Shown piece after piece: positions 9,124 through 17,567 of a DNA stretch of 64,000 nucleotides (position 1 is its first letter; every line of letters begins with the position of its first letter). Below the pieces are notes generated by a model that had not been told where the DNA came from, searched no databases, and was given only the letters and a program-made list of their open reading frames with translations. Made by a program: the position numbers and the translations under genes. Origin of the DNA: DASPKX01 sp035627835 (GTDB lineage: Bacteria > Verrucomicrobiota > Verrucomicrobiia > Limisphaerales > SXQI01). The stretch is taken from the NCBI GenBank assembly GCA_035627835.1, contig DASPKX010000014.1, positions 7,464 through 71,463 of the forward strand. The letters run 5' to 3'.

Positions 9124-10455
9124 TCAGACCAATTTCCAAGGCGCGCGGTGTTCCACGTTCAGCCACTTCTTGTTTCCCGTGCCGCCTGTGAAACGCTCCT
9201 TCTTTGGATCCCACTGGAGGCGTTGACCGTGATAATACGCAAGGTTTGCCAAGTGGCAGACGCTCACACTGCGCGCTCCGACTTCCACATCGCAGATCGG
9301 CTTCTTGCGCGAGCGCATCGCCTCGATCCAATCCGTGCGATGATCTGTGCTCTTGTAGAGACGCACCTTGGCATCTTTCAGAAACTCGTTCTCTAGCTTG
9401 TCCAAATCCTCGCGCCCCTTCGCCACTTGCTCGTTCCCGCGCCAGAACTGGATTTGGCCGCGGTTCACATAAATTTTCCCGTCAGTTCCGTAGAACCAAA
9501 CGCCATTGCCGGATTTATGCGTCACTTCGACTCCGTTCGCATAACGCAGGCGCACACCCTCCTGAGCGTTTGGCTTATCCGCCGGCAAGATTTCCACCGG
9601 TCCGCTGTTGTCCATGCCGAGACCCCATTGGGCGATATCGAAATGGTGCGCGCCCCAATCGGTGACCATGCCGCCGCCGTACTCCTGGTATTTGCGCCAA
9701 TTCGGGAAATGCTTGTGCACCCCGCGCGGGCTTAATTCGGAGTGATAAGGGCGCATCGGGGCTGGGCCGAGCCAGAGATTCCAATCCAACCCTGGTTCCT
9801 CCGCTTCCGCTGGTAAATCGCAAGGAACTCCCGGGCCGCCAATCATCACATCTACAGACTGGACCTTGCCAATCGCGCCATTCTGAACCAATTCGCAAGC
9901 AACGCGAAACTCACGGCTCGAACGCTGCATGCTGCCGGTCTGGAACACGCGCTTGTGCTTCCGCACTGAGTTCACCATCGCGCGCGCCTCGCCAATCGAT
10001 TGGCACAAGGGCTTTTCGCAATAGATATCCTTCCCCTCCCGCGCCGCCCAGGTGCTGATCACAGCATGCCAGTGGTCCGGCGTGGCAATCACCACGGCAT
10101 CGATGTCCTTGCGTTTAATGACATCACGAAAGTCGTTGTAGCTCTCGCAGCCATTATAGGAACCCGCCTCCGCCTGCTGGGCGTAATAATCCAGCGCCGT
10201 CTTCTTCGCCGCTTCGCGGCGGTTCGTGTCCACATCGCAGACGGCGACGACTTCGCAATCCTTCTCCCGCCGCCCCATGAACCCGCCCATCAACCCGCGG
10301 TTCTGCGTGCCCATACCGATGAAACCGAGGCGAATGCGCTCATTCGGGCTCGTGGCCGCACCCCAGACGTGGGAGGGCAAAATAAATGGCGCCGCAATGG
10401 CCGCAGCGGTGGTCGATTTAAGGAACGAACGACGTGAGAAAGTTCTCTTGTTCAT
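9124..10455 (-). CDS. Gfo/Idh/MocA family oxidoreductase, Tat-exported
   Basis: A 443-residue NAD(P)-dependent sugar or sugar-derivative dehydrogenase-like protein. The N-terminus is a twin-arginine signal (SRRSFLKS followed by a hydrophobic AAAIAAPFI stretch), as in the many periplasmic paralogues of Planctomycetes and Verrucomicrobia. The Rossmann motif is GFIGMGTQNRG (about 44-54), followed by the family motif CEKPL near 148. The C-terminal half has the substrate-domain signature YGGGMVTDWGAHHFDIAQWGLG (read as YGGGMVTDWG then AHHFDIAQWG). Exported paralogues may bind cofactor before Tat export. The substrate is unknown. The gene is monocistronic and divergent from the metallohydrolase operon across a 442-base gap. 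No clear ribosome-binding site precedes the ATG. Confidence 0.93.
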   Translation of the reverse strand: MNKRTFSRRSFLKSTTAAAIAAPFILPSHVWGAATSPNERIRLGFIGMGTQNRGLMGGFMGRREKDCEVVAVCDVDTNRREAAKKTALDYYAQQAEAGSYNGCESYNDFRDVIKRKDIDAVVIATPDHWHAVISTWAAREGKDIYCEKPLCQSIGEARAMVNSVRKHKRVFQTGSMQRSSREFRVACELVQNGAIGKVQSVDVMIGGPGVPCDLPAEAEEPGLDWNLWLGPAPMRPYHSELSPRGVHKHFPNWRKYQEYGGGMVTDWGAHHFDIAQWGLGMDNSGPVEILPADKPNAQEGVRLRYANGVEVTHKSGNGVWFYGTDGKIYVNRGQIQFWRGNEQVAKGREDLDKLENEFLKDAKVRLYKSTDHRTDWIEAMRSRKKPICDVEVGARSVSVCHLANLAYYHGQRLQWDPKKERFTGGTGNKKWLNVEHRAPWKLV

Positions 10456-10897
10456 AGCTTCTGTGGATGCGGAGCATTCAAGCGCTTCAGGTTATGCATG
10501 TCCATCTTAGTCGTGAATGCGATGTTGCTCGTTTGACCATAATGATTAAGGAAGTGGTCTACATGGGGTTGCTGTGCTTTTCAAGGTTGCTGGGTCTCTT
10601 GTTCGTTGATCAATTGGCGTGAGCTGCAGCACGCCGTGCGGGACTCTCCCGCGAGGTAAAACCCATTGGCTTTCGACGGCTGAGCCCCGCAGCCGCGGAA
10701 TCGTTGTAGCCGAGTGTGACCGGCGTGCGGAACACGGTGTAACCGTTTGCGGGGAGGTACTCCCAACGCTGGTTATAGATATCAGGAAACTTCGAATCCC
10801 GATTCAAAGGCAGCAACAATGGACTGTAATGTGCTCCTCGCGCGGCATCGAAGGGCAAGTTCTTGATGGAGGTGCAAGAACTGGCTAAGACTTGCGC
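10456..10897. other. 442-base intergenic region between divergent genes
   Basis: The region separates the Gfo/Idh/MocA gene (minus) and the metallohydrolase operon (plus) and should carry both promoters. I could not identify either promoter with confidence. It contains one compact perfect inverted repeat, GCGGGA-CTC-TCCCGC (10638-10652). Open frames exist on both strands, but their composition and lack of any domain suggest they are not genes. A GGAGG at about 10869 lies too far (about 25 bases) from the downstream ATG to be its ribosome-binding site. Confidence 0.4.
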
Positions 10898-13207
10898 ATG
10901 AGAACCCCGCTGCTTTGCGCGATTGCCTTGCTCATGCTCATTCCGCTTCGGGCGGCGCCTTTGCCCATCGTCAGCAATGTGGAGTGGCAGCCGTTCTCGG
11001 CGCAGGTGAAAAGGGTTGTCCAGGCCCTCGAGATTTCCGGCGCTCCACTTCCTGGCGACCAGGCGAAGCAGATTGAGGCGCTGCTCGCCTCGAACAACAC
11101 CGCGGATGCGACGCGACGCATTCAGGAGTTGCTCGATGCGCGTTGCTTGCTGGCGGTGCATATCAATCCGGAGTCGCGCGTCAAGGTGATCGCGGGCGCC
11201 ACTGCTCGTGAACTGGATGAGCTGGGTTGGCGGGTGTTTCTGATCAAGGTTCATAACGAGGCTGGTGTGACCGCCGCTCTGGAAGTGGCGAGCCCACAAG
11301 CTCGCGCGCTTTTTGAAGGCGGCTGGGCCAGCTCAAGTTCGGACAAATATTTTCAGAAGGCTGGGGAGCGCTTGAATAACCGGCGTGATGCGCGTGATCT
11401 CTGGCTGGATCTGGAGACGCTCACGCCGCAGCCACTAAAGAAGGAGCTGAGCGGGCTGGCGGCGGAGTATCGGCTTATCCAGCTTTACAGCCGAGACGCT
11501 GGCAAGCGCGAAGCGAAGCTGATCTTCACAGTTGGACAAGGCACTCAGGACCTCGGATTCCGGAATGAGCTGGACCTTCTCTTCACTGCACGGCCAGCCC
11601 GGGCGATTAAGCTGAATGTTCTCGATGATGAAGGGAAGCCGACCATTGCCGCCTTTCTGATTCGCGATGCTCAAGGCCGCGTTTATCCAGCGCAATCGAA
11701 ACGGCTCGCTCCTGACTTTGGCTTCCACCCCCAAGTGTATCGCGAGCATGGGGAAGTTCTGCGGCTGCCCGATGGCGCTTACACTTTCGAGGTCACGCGC
11801 GGGCCGGAATCGCTCCCGCAGCGGCAGCAAGTCACCGTCTCAAAAGATTTGGCGCAAGTGTCGTTCAAAATGCAACGATGGATCGATCCTTCAAAGCTCG
11901 GCTGGTGGTCAGGCGATCATCACATTCATGCGGCGGGCTGCGCGCATTACACAAATCCTTCAGAAGGCGTGCATGCGCCGGATATGTACCGTCATTGCGT
12001 CGGTGAGGACCTGAAAGTGGGCGCAAATCTCACCTGGGGGCCTTGCTTTGATTATCAGAAGCAATTTTTCACCGGCAAGGATGACAAGGTTTCCAAGCTC
12101 CCATACCTGCTGCGCTACGACATTGAAGTGTCTGGCTTTGGGTCGCATCAATCGGGGCATCTCTGCCTGCTCCGCTTGAAGGAGCAGATGTATCCGGGCG
12201 GAGACTCGAAGGACCATTGGCCCACGCTTTGCCTGAACACGCTCAAGTGGGCAAAACGCCAGGGGGCGCTTGTGGGCCCAGCGCACACTGGTTGGGGACT
12301 GGAGGTGAACTCGGGCGAACTGCCTAACTACATCGTGCCGCCGTTCAACGGCATCGGCGCGATGGAATACATCGTGGATGTAACTCACCAGGTGCCCGGC
12401 CCGGACGGCAAATTGGTTCCCGCTGTCGATTTCATTTCGATGGTGGACACGCCGCACATCTGGGAGCTGAACATCTGGTATCACACGCTCAATGTGGGCT
12501 ATCGCACACGCATCAGCGGTGAAACGGATTTCCCCTGCATCTACGGCGAGCGCGTGGGGCTGGGCCGGTCCTATGTGAAACTGGATGGGGAGTTGAATTA
12601 CGAAGCCTGGTGCGAAGGCATTCGTGCCGGCCGGAATTACGTGGGCGATGGACGGTCGCATTTCCTCGACTTCAAAGTGAATGACCAACGCATGGGCGAA
12701 GGCGCCAGCGAGCTACACCTTGCGAAGCCGGGGCCAGTCCGTGTGACAGCAGCAGTGGCGGCTTACCTGCCGGAGCGCGCCGATCCTGAGATTAAGGCGA
12801 AGCCTTACATGCATCAGCCCTATTGGCATATTGAGCGCGCGAGAGCGGACGGCACACGCCAGGTTCCCGTGGAACTGCTGGTGAATGGGAAACCAGTTGC
12901 TTCCAAGATGATCACCGCGGATGGCGCGACTAACAACCTTTCGTTCGACGCCTCCATAGATCAAAGCTCGTGGGTTGCCATGCGAGTCCTTCCTTCGTCG
13001 CACACGAACCCGATCTTCGTGCTCGTGGATGGGAAGCCCATTCGCGCCTCGAAGCGCAGTGCGGAGTGGTGCCTGAAAAGCGTGGACCAATGCTGGAGCC
13101 AGAAGGAGCGCCAAATCAAACAGGATGAGCTGGACGACGCGCGCGCAGCTTACGACCATGCCCGCCGCGAGTACCAACGCCTCCTTGCGGAATCGACCGC
13201 TGATTAA
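10898..13207 (+). CDS. Secreted CehA/McbA-type PHP-domain metallohydrolase
   Basis: A 769-residue exported protein. The signal peptide is MRTPLLCAIALLMLIPLRAAP. The first ~330 residues are beta-rich and unassigned. The PHP/CehA-type catalytic domain follows, with WWSGDHHIHAAG at about 336-347 (GDHHIH gives metal-binding Asp and His residues). Further likely ligands lie in LVGPAHTGWG (about 465), SMVDTPHIWELN (about 516) and GETDFPC (about 545). CehA/McbA hydrolases include carbaryl esterase-like enzymes, but the natural substrate of the verrucomicrobial members is unknown. I chose the ATG at 10898 over a TTG two codons earlier. It is the first gene of an operon with the aminotransferase (12-base gap) and the EIIC permease. 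Confidence 0.85.
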   Translation: MRTPLLCAIALLMLIPLRAAPLPIVSNVEWQPFSAQVKRVVQALEISGAPLPGDQAKQIEALLASNNTADATRRIQELLDARCLLAVHINPESRVKVIAGATARELDELGWRVFLIKVHNEAGVTAALEVASPQARALFEGGWASSSSDKYFQKAGERLNNRRDARDLWLDLETLTPQPLKKELSGLAAEYRLIQLYSRDAGKREAKLIFTVGQGTQDLGFRNELDLLFTARPARAIKLNVLDDEGKPTIAAFLIRDAQGRVYPAQSKRLAPDFGFHPQVYREHGEVLRLPDGAYTFEVTRGPESLPQRQQVTVSKDLAQVSFKMQRWIDPSKLGWWSGDHHIHAAGCAHYTNPSEGVHAPDMYRHCVGEDLKVGANLTWGPCFDYQKQFFTGKDDKVSKLPYLLRYDIEVSGFGSHQSGHLCLLRLKEQMYPGGDSKDHWPTLCLNTLKWAKRQGALVGPAHTGWGLEVNSGELPNYIVPPFNGIGAMEYIVDVTHQVPGPDGKLVPAVDFISMVDTPHIWELNIWYHTLNVGYRTRISGETDFPCIYGERVGLGRSYVKLDGELNYEAWCEGIRAGRNYVGDGRSHFLDFKVNDQRMGEGASELHLAKPGPVRVTAAVAAYLPERADPEIKAKPYMHQPYWHIERARADGTRQVPVELLVNGKPVASKMITADGATNNLSFDASIDQSSWVAMRVLPSSHTNPIFVLVDGKPIRASKRSAEWCLKSVDQCWSQKERQIKQDELDDARAAYDHARREYQRLLAESTAD

Positions 13208-13219
13208 GCCATTTACCGT

Positions 13220-14458
13220 ATGCCACAAAAGCTCGCGCTGAACGGCGGCAAACCAGTCCGCCAAAAACCCTTCACTGCCTGGCCGATCTTTGGGAAAACG
13301 GAAGAGGAAGCCCTTCTCCGCACCCTGCATAGCGGGAAGTGGGGCCGCTTGCACGGACCTGAAGTCGCGCGCTTTGAGGAACGCTTCGCAGCCATGCACG
13401 GTTGCAAGCACGGTATAGCTGTTGTGAACGGAACGGTGTCCCTGCGCATCAGTTTGCTCGCCTCGGGCATCCAGGCGGATGACGAGGTCATCGTGCCGCC
13501 TTACACGTTCTTCTCCACCGCATCCGCTGTCATCGAAGCGAACGCGGTCCCGGTGTTTGTGGATATCGACCCGCGCACGTTCAACATCGATCCGAAGGCG
13601 GTGGAGGCTGCGATCACATCACGGACGCGAGCCATCATTCCTGTTCATTTTGCGGGGCAGCCCGCCGCGATGGAGGCGATCATGCGGCTCGCGCGAAAGC
13701 ATGAGTTGGTCGTCATTGAGGATGCGGCGCATGCGCACGGAGCCATTCACAACGGGAGACCCGCTGGCTCGCTGGGTCACTTCGGCTCGTTCTCTTTTCA
13801 ATCGAGCAAGAACCTCACCTGCGGTGAAGGCGGGATCATCACCACCAATGATGATGCGTTTGCAGAAGCTTGCCGCTCCATTCACAGCTGCGGCCGGAAG
13901 GAGGGCCGTCCTTGGTACGAGCACCATGTTATATCGGGCAATTACAGGCTCGGAGAATTCCAGGGCGCGCTGCTCAACCCCCAACTCGATCGGCTGGAGA
14001 AGCAGACCATGCTCCGGGATCAGAATGGGACGCATCTCGCTGAACGGCTGTCGAAACTTCCGGGGCTCACCCCGCAGCAACGCCCGCCAGAATGCGACCG
14101 CCATGCCTATCACCTGTTTATGTTGCGGCATGATGCCAAGAAGTTCGGAGCCGCACGCGAGGCGGTGATCCGCGCGTTGCAGGCCGAAGGAATACCTTGC
14201 TCACCGGGGTACGCATTCCCGCTTCACCAGCAGCCGATGTTCCGCAACAAAGCTTTCGGACCTTACCTTTCCAAGCGAGGGAAGAGCGTGCCTTACGAAA
14301 AGACGCATCTGCCTCAAAGCGACCGGCTCTGTCGCGAAGCGATCTGGATTGAGCAGAGTGTTTTGATTGGCTCCACGCGCGACATGAACGACATCGCCAA
14401 TGCCTTCGAAAAAGTTTGGGAAAATCGGGCGTCCATTCCCGCAGCTCGAGCAGCATGA
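13220..14458 (+). CDS. DegT/DnrJ/EryC1/StrS family PLP-dependent aminotransferase
   Basis: A 412-residue fold-type I PLP enzyme of the family that aminates nucleotide-linked keto-sugars or acts on related polyols. Visible signatures are GIAVVNGTVSLRISL (cofactor phosphate region, about 70-85), VIEDAAHAHGA (about 170-180, with the PLP-contacting Asp) and SFQSSKNLTCGEGG, in which Lys197 is the likely Schiff-base lysine. Like many verrucomicrobial paralogues it starts KLALNGGKPVR. It is encoded 12 bases after the metallohydrolase, and its TGA overlaps the ATG of the EIIC gene, so the three are one operon. No nucleotide-sugar biosynthesis genes are adjacent, so a role in catabolism or in making an exported or imported amino-polyol is possible but unproven. 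Confidence 0.92.
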   Translation: MPQKLALNGGKPVRQKPFTAWPIFGKTEEEALLRTLHSGKWGRLHGPEVARFEERFAAMHGCKHGIAVVNGTVSLRISLLASGIQADDEVIVPPYTFFSTASAVIEANAVPVFVDIDPRTFNIDPKAVEAAITSRTRAIIPVHFAGQPAAMEAIMRLARKHELVVIEDAAHAHGAIHNGRPAGSLGHFGSFSFQSSKNLTCGEGGIITTNDDAFAEACRSIHSCGRKEGRPWYEHHVISGNYRLGEFQGALLNPQLDRLEKQTMLRDQNGTHLAERLSKLPGLTPQQRPPECDRHAYHLFMLRHDAKKFGAAREAVIRALQAEGIPCSPGYAFPLHQQPMFRNKAFGPYLSKRGKSVPYEKTHLPQSDRLCREAIWIEQSVLIGSTRDMNDIANAFEKVWENRASIPAARAA

Positions 14459-15720
14459 CAGCGCAGGCAGAAACACGGTTCATCCCGCCTTTTGCCGCGC
14501 GCGCTCTCTCGGCCTTGAGCGACAATAGTTACCTATCCGCCATCCGCGCGGGCATGGTTGCGATTGCCCCTCTCACCATTGTGGGCGGCCTGTTCATGAT
14601 CATTGCGTTCCTGCCGGTGCGTGGCTGGGAAGAGCGCATCAAAGGCCTGCTCCCTTTGCTGCAGATCCCTGTAACCGCCACGTTCGGCCTGCTCGCCGTT
14701 TACGCCTGCTTCGCCGTCGCCTATGACTTAGGCAAACGCCTAAAGCTGGACGGACTCTCCAGCGCGATTGTCGCGCTGCTGGTGTTCCTCCTTATCTCGA
14801 TCGATCCGCAGTCCGGGGCTCTGAACATGGATTCGCTCGGTTCCAAGGGCCTCTTCACTGCGATCCTCGTCGGTTTGATTTGCCCGCGCGTGCAGCGGCT
14901 GTTTGTCGATGCCAACCTGGTCGTGCGGATGCCGAAAAGCGTTCCGGAAGTGGTTTACGAATCCTTTCTCTCGCTGATCCCGATGTGCGCGCTCGCGCTC
15001 GCTTTTTGGGTGCTACGCTTCTGGATTGGCTTCGATATTAACGCGATGACACAAGCTGCCTTCAAACCCCTCGTTGTGGGTTTGAATACGCTGCCCGGAA
15101 TCCTGCTCTACGCATTTCTCGTGACGCTGCTTTGGTCCATCGGCATTAACGGCGACAACACCCTGGATGCCATTGTGGCCCCGATTTTTCTGCAATTCCT
15201 GGCCGCCAATGTGGAAGCCATGAGTGCAGGCGCTCCCCTGCCCTACGTGACTGCGAATGGCTTCTTCACGACATTCGTGAACGTGGGCGGCACTGGCGCA
15301 ACCATCGCGCTGGCCTTCGTGCTGTTGAACTCGCGTGAGCCTGGCTTCAGGAAAGTCAGCCGCCTATCGCTTCCAACGCAAGTCTTCCAGATCAACGAGC
15401 CGATCTTCTTCGGACTGCCCATTGTGCTGAATCCGATTTTCATGATTCCGTACATCCTGAGCGCCCTGCTGCTCACCGCCGGTTCGTATTCGCTGATCGC
15501 GCTCGGGCTCATTCAAAAGCCGTTCGTAAATGTTCCCTGGACCACCCCACCGATCATTGGCCACTACCTCGTCACGGGCGGTGATTGGAAGGCAGCGGTC
15601 TGGGGGGCGATTTCCATTTTGATAGCAATGGCTGTCTACTACCCATTTGCCAAAATCGCCGAACAAAGACGGCTTGCTGCATCAGCCCTTGAGCAGTCTT
15701 TAGGCCTTTCAGAAAAATAG
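14455..15720 (+). CDS. PTS transporter subunit EIIC, cellobiose/lactose-type, without visible EIIA/EIIB
   Basis: A 421-residue polytopic membrane protein resembling the EIIC permease of the lactose/cellobiose (chitobiose) PTS family. It has about ten hydrophobic segments, starting IRAGMVAIAPLTIVGGLF. It retains conserved EIIC features such as WSIGINGDNTLDAIVAPIF (about 230-250), GGTGATIAL (about 280) and the substrate-loop motif FQINEPIFFGLPIVLNPI (about 308-325). The ATGA overlap with the aminotransferase stop fixes the start; the longer frame from 14416 is within the upstream gene. No EIIA, EIIB, HPr or enzyme I gene is visible anywhere in the window, so it may be a PTS-independent carrier or rely on partners elsewhere. 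The nagA gene at 39.8 kb could act on an amino-sugar product if the PTS is functional. Confidence 0.88.
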   Translation: MTAQAETRFIPPFAARALSALSDNSYLSAIRAGMVAIAPLTIVGGLFMIIAFLPVRGWEERIKGLLPLLQIPVTATFGLLAVYACFAVAYDLGKRLKLDGLSSAIVALLVFLLISIDPQSGALNMDSLGSKGLFTAILVGLICPRVQRLFVDANLVVRMPKSVPEVVYESFLSLIPMCALALAFWVLRFWIGFDINAMTQAAFKPLVVGLNTLPGILLYAFLVTLLWSIGINGDNTLDAIVAPIFLQFLAANVEAMSAGAPLPYVTANGFFTTFVNVGGTGATIALAFVLLNSREPGFRKVSRLSLPTQVFQINEPIFFGLPIVLNPIFMIPYILSALLLTAGSYSLIALGLIQKPFVNVPWTTPPIIGHYLVTGGDWKAAVWGAISILIAMAVYYPFAKIAEQRRLAASALEQSLGLSEK

Positions 15721-15747
15721 CCCCTAGGGGTTGACAACGGCCCCTAG
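15721..15747. promoter_or_regulatory. CCCCTAGGGG palindrome and repeat in front of the secreted Cys/Gln protein
   Basis: A perfect 10-bp palindrome CCCCTAGGGG (15721-15730) starts directly after the EIIC stop and is followed by TTGACA (15731-15736). A second CCCCTAG copy lies at 15741-15747. TTGACA could be a -35 element with the palindrome as operator, but I see no good -10 at 17 bases. Confidence 0.3.
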
Positions 15748-15913
15748 AGTTTCTCGGTTTCCGCCTGAGCCCCCGACATACGCACACGTACTAAACGACT
15801 CACCGTTTCAGTATTGTCATGTTCCTGAGCGGGTCCGCATGTCGCGCTTCTTACCTCGAGTCCACCTTCCCGAGGACAGTGAAGAACAACAATACAAACA
15901 CAAAACAGACAAT

Positions 15914-17371
15914 ATGGGCACAGGACATCTGGTTAGGTTAAGAACCGCATTCTTTCTCGCGCTGACACTCGTCAGCTTGGGCTTCTTCAAGGCGCAGGCG
16001 CAATCGAACCTGCCTACGGGCGACGTCAACTTTGTCGCGACATGGAACGAAACCAGCAACGCTGACGTGACGTTCAGCGGCATCGGGTCGGGCTTCGACG
16101 TCGAAAACAAAACGTACCTCTCATGGTGCATCGACATGAACAAGGATCTCCCGATGAACACAGGGCTCGTCGGGAAACTGCTGGCCTGGAAGAACGTCGC
16201 GTTCTCCTCCTGGCCACAGGTCCTTCATATTCTTAACCACAAGCAAGGCGGCCGGGCGGATGTCCAGTTGGCCATTTGGTTCTTCACTGATGGCAACGCT
16301 TACCTGACGGACGCTGCGTCAGCCATGGTCAACGCCGCCAATGCCGCCGGATCCACTTACACGCCACCTGCGGGTGGCGTGGGAGTGGTGGTGGTGGCGC
16401 AGAACAACACCACTTACCAGGATCTCATTGTTGAAGTTCCCGCTCCGGGCAATGAGGAATGCCCGCCTGTAATCAAGGTGCCCTCGGGAACTGTCACCTA
16501 CACCGCCACCTGGAACGAAACCAGCAACAACGACATCACTTTCAGCGGCATTCCCGCCGGGTTCGATGTGCAAAACAAGACTTACCTCGGCTGGTGCATC
16601 GAGATGAACAAGGAAGCCAAGCTCAATACGGCTCTCTCCGGCACATTGCAGAGCTACACTTCGGTGAACTTCGCTTACTGGGGTCAAATCAATCATATCC
16701 TGAACAACAAGATTGGCGGCCGCGCGGATGTTCAACTCGCAATCTGGTACTTCACGGATAACAACAACTACCTGACCGCAAACGCCAATGCTATGGTTCA
16801 AGCCGCTCTGGCCGCTGGGGCGAACTTCGTGCCCAAGGTCGGCCAGGTCGCTGCCGTGGTTCTGATCCAAGGTGACGCCACCGTGCAGAACCAAATCATC
16901 GAGGTGCCCGTCACCAACACAGAATGCCCACCAACGGGCGGCGGCACCGGCGGCGGCGTGACGACTCCTCCTGCTGGCAATCCTCCACCAACGACTTACA
17001 CCGCCAATCCGCTGACGATTGGCTACTGGAAGAATCACCAGGCGCACCTGCAGAACCTGCTCACCGCCGGGGGCGCCATTAATCTGGGTGACCGCACCAT
17101 CACGACTGTGGAGCAAGCGCTGGCCGTGTTCAAATCTGCAAGCGCGAAGGACGCTCGGGACATGCTCCGCGCGCAACTGCTTGGAACGATCCTGAACCTC
17201 CGCAACGGTTCTGATCCTTTCGAAGCCGGGGCCGACATCCGTCCGACAGTGAGCGCTTCGATCCAGTTCCTCGCGACGCACAACACGCCGGTCGACGGCA
17301 AACACAAAGATCGCGCCCAGGCGATTGCGTTAAAGGACAAACTGGATGCCTACAACAACGCCGGCCACTAG
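15914..17371 (+). CDS. Secreted protein with two tandem Cys/Gln (thioester-like) modules and a C-terminal GYWKNH domain
   Basis: A 485-residue exported protein; I chose the ATG that immediately precedes a signal peptide (hydrophobic TAFFLALTLVSLGFF, cut near AQAQS). Two ~155-residue modules follow. Each starts VxFxATWNETSN-like, carries a W-C-I-[DE]-M-N motif (Cys72, Cys228), and 46 residues later has V-Q-L-A-I-W-[FY]-F-T-D (Gln118, Gln274). Paired Cys and [hydrophobic]-Q-x-x-[hydrophobic]-W motifs are the hallmark of thioester (TED/TQXA) domains of Gram-positive adhesins. The chemistry here is inferred and the Cys-Gln spacing is shorter than in characterised TEDs. A Gly/Pro-rich linker (about 330-355) leads to a C-terminal domain beginning LTIGYWKNHQAHLQ, a module seen in other bacterial secreted proteins. 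There is no sorting signal or membrane anchor. Confidence 0.75.
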   Translation: MGTGHLVRLRTAFFLALTLVSLGFFKAQAQSNLPTGDVNFVATWNETSNADVTFSGIGSGFDVENKTYLSWCIDMNKDLPMNTGLVGKLLAWKNVAFSSWPQVLHILNHKQGGRADVQLAIWFFTDGNAYLTDAASAMVNAANAAGSTYTPPAGGVGVVVVAQNNTTYQDLIVEVPAPGNEECPPVIKVPSGTVTYTATWNETSNNDITFSGIPAGFDVQNKTYLGWCIEMNKEAKLNTALSGTLQSYTSVNFAYWGQINHILNNKIGGRADVQLAIWYFTDNNNYLTANANAMVQAALAAGANFVPKVGQVAAVVLIQGDATVQNQIIEVPVTNTECPPTGGGTGGGVTTPPAGNPPPTTYTANPLTIGYWKNHQAHLQNLLTAGGAINLGDRTITTVEQALAVFKSASAKDARDMLRAQLLGTILNLRNGSDPFEAGADIRPTVSASIQFLATHNTPVDGKHKDRAQAIALKDKLDAYNNAGH

Positions 17372-17419
17372 GCCGCGGGTTAGTTAGCTCGAACAAACCA
17401 AAAAAGAATCAAACCAGCA

Positions 17420-17453
17420 AAGAACCCGGAAGCCGAAAGCTCCCGGGTTCTTT
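17420..17453 (+). terminator. Terminator of the secreted Cys/Gln protein gene
   Basis: A perfect 10-bp stem AAGAACCCGG / CCGGGTTCTT (17420-17429 and 17443-17452) is followed by a short T-run, about 50 bases after the stop codon. Confidence 0.7.
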
Positions 17454-17567
17454 CGTCATGTAGTTCAGTCCTGCTCTTGGCGCGATTTCGTCGCAACGGT
17501 TTGCCTTGCTTGCGAGAACTATGAGAGCCGTGAACGGCACGGCAGATCCTGCTGAGGGCGCGTGCGC

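Noticed and set aside
10610..11299. 229-residue minus-strand frame across the intergenic gap and the metallohydrolase signal peptide
   Set aside because: It overlaps the start of a well-supported gene and has no domain; the part in the gap reads like random codons.
16319..17305. 328-residue minus-strand frame opposite the Cys/Gln protein
   Set aside because: Antisense shadow; the plus-strand repeats and signal peptide are clearly the real signal.
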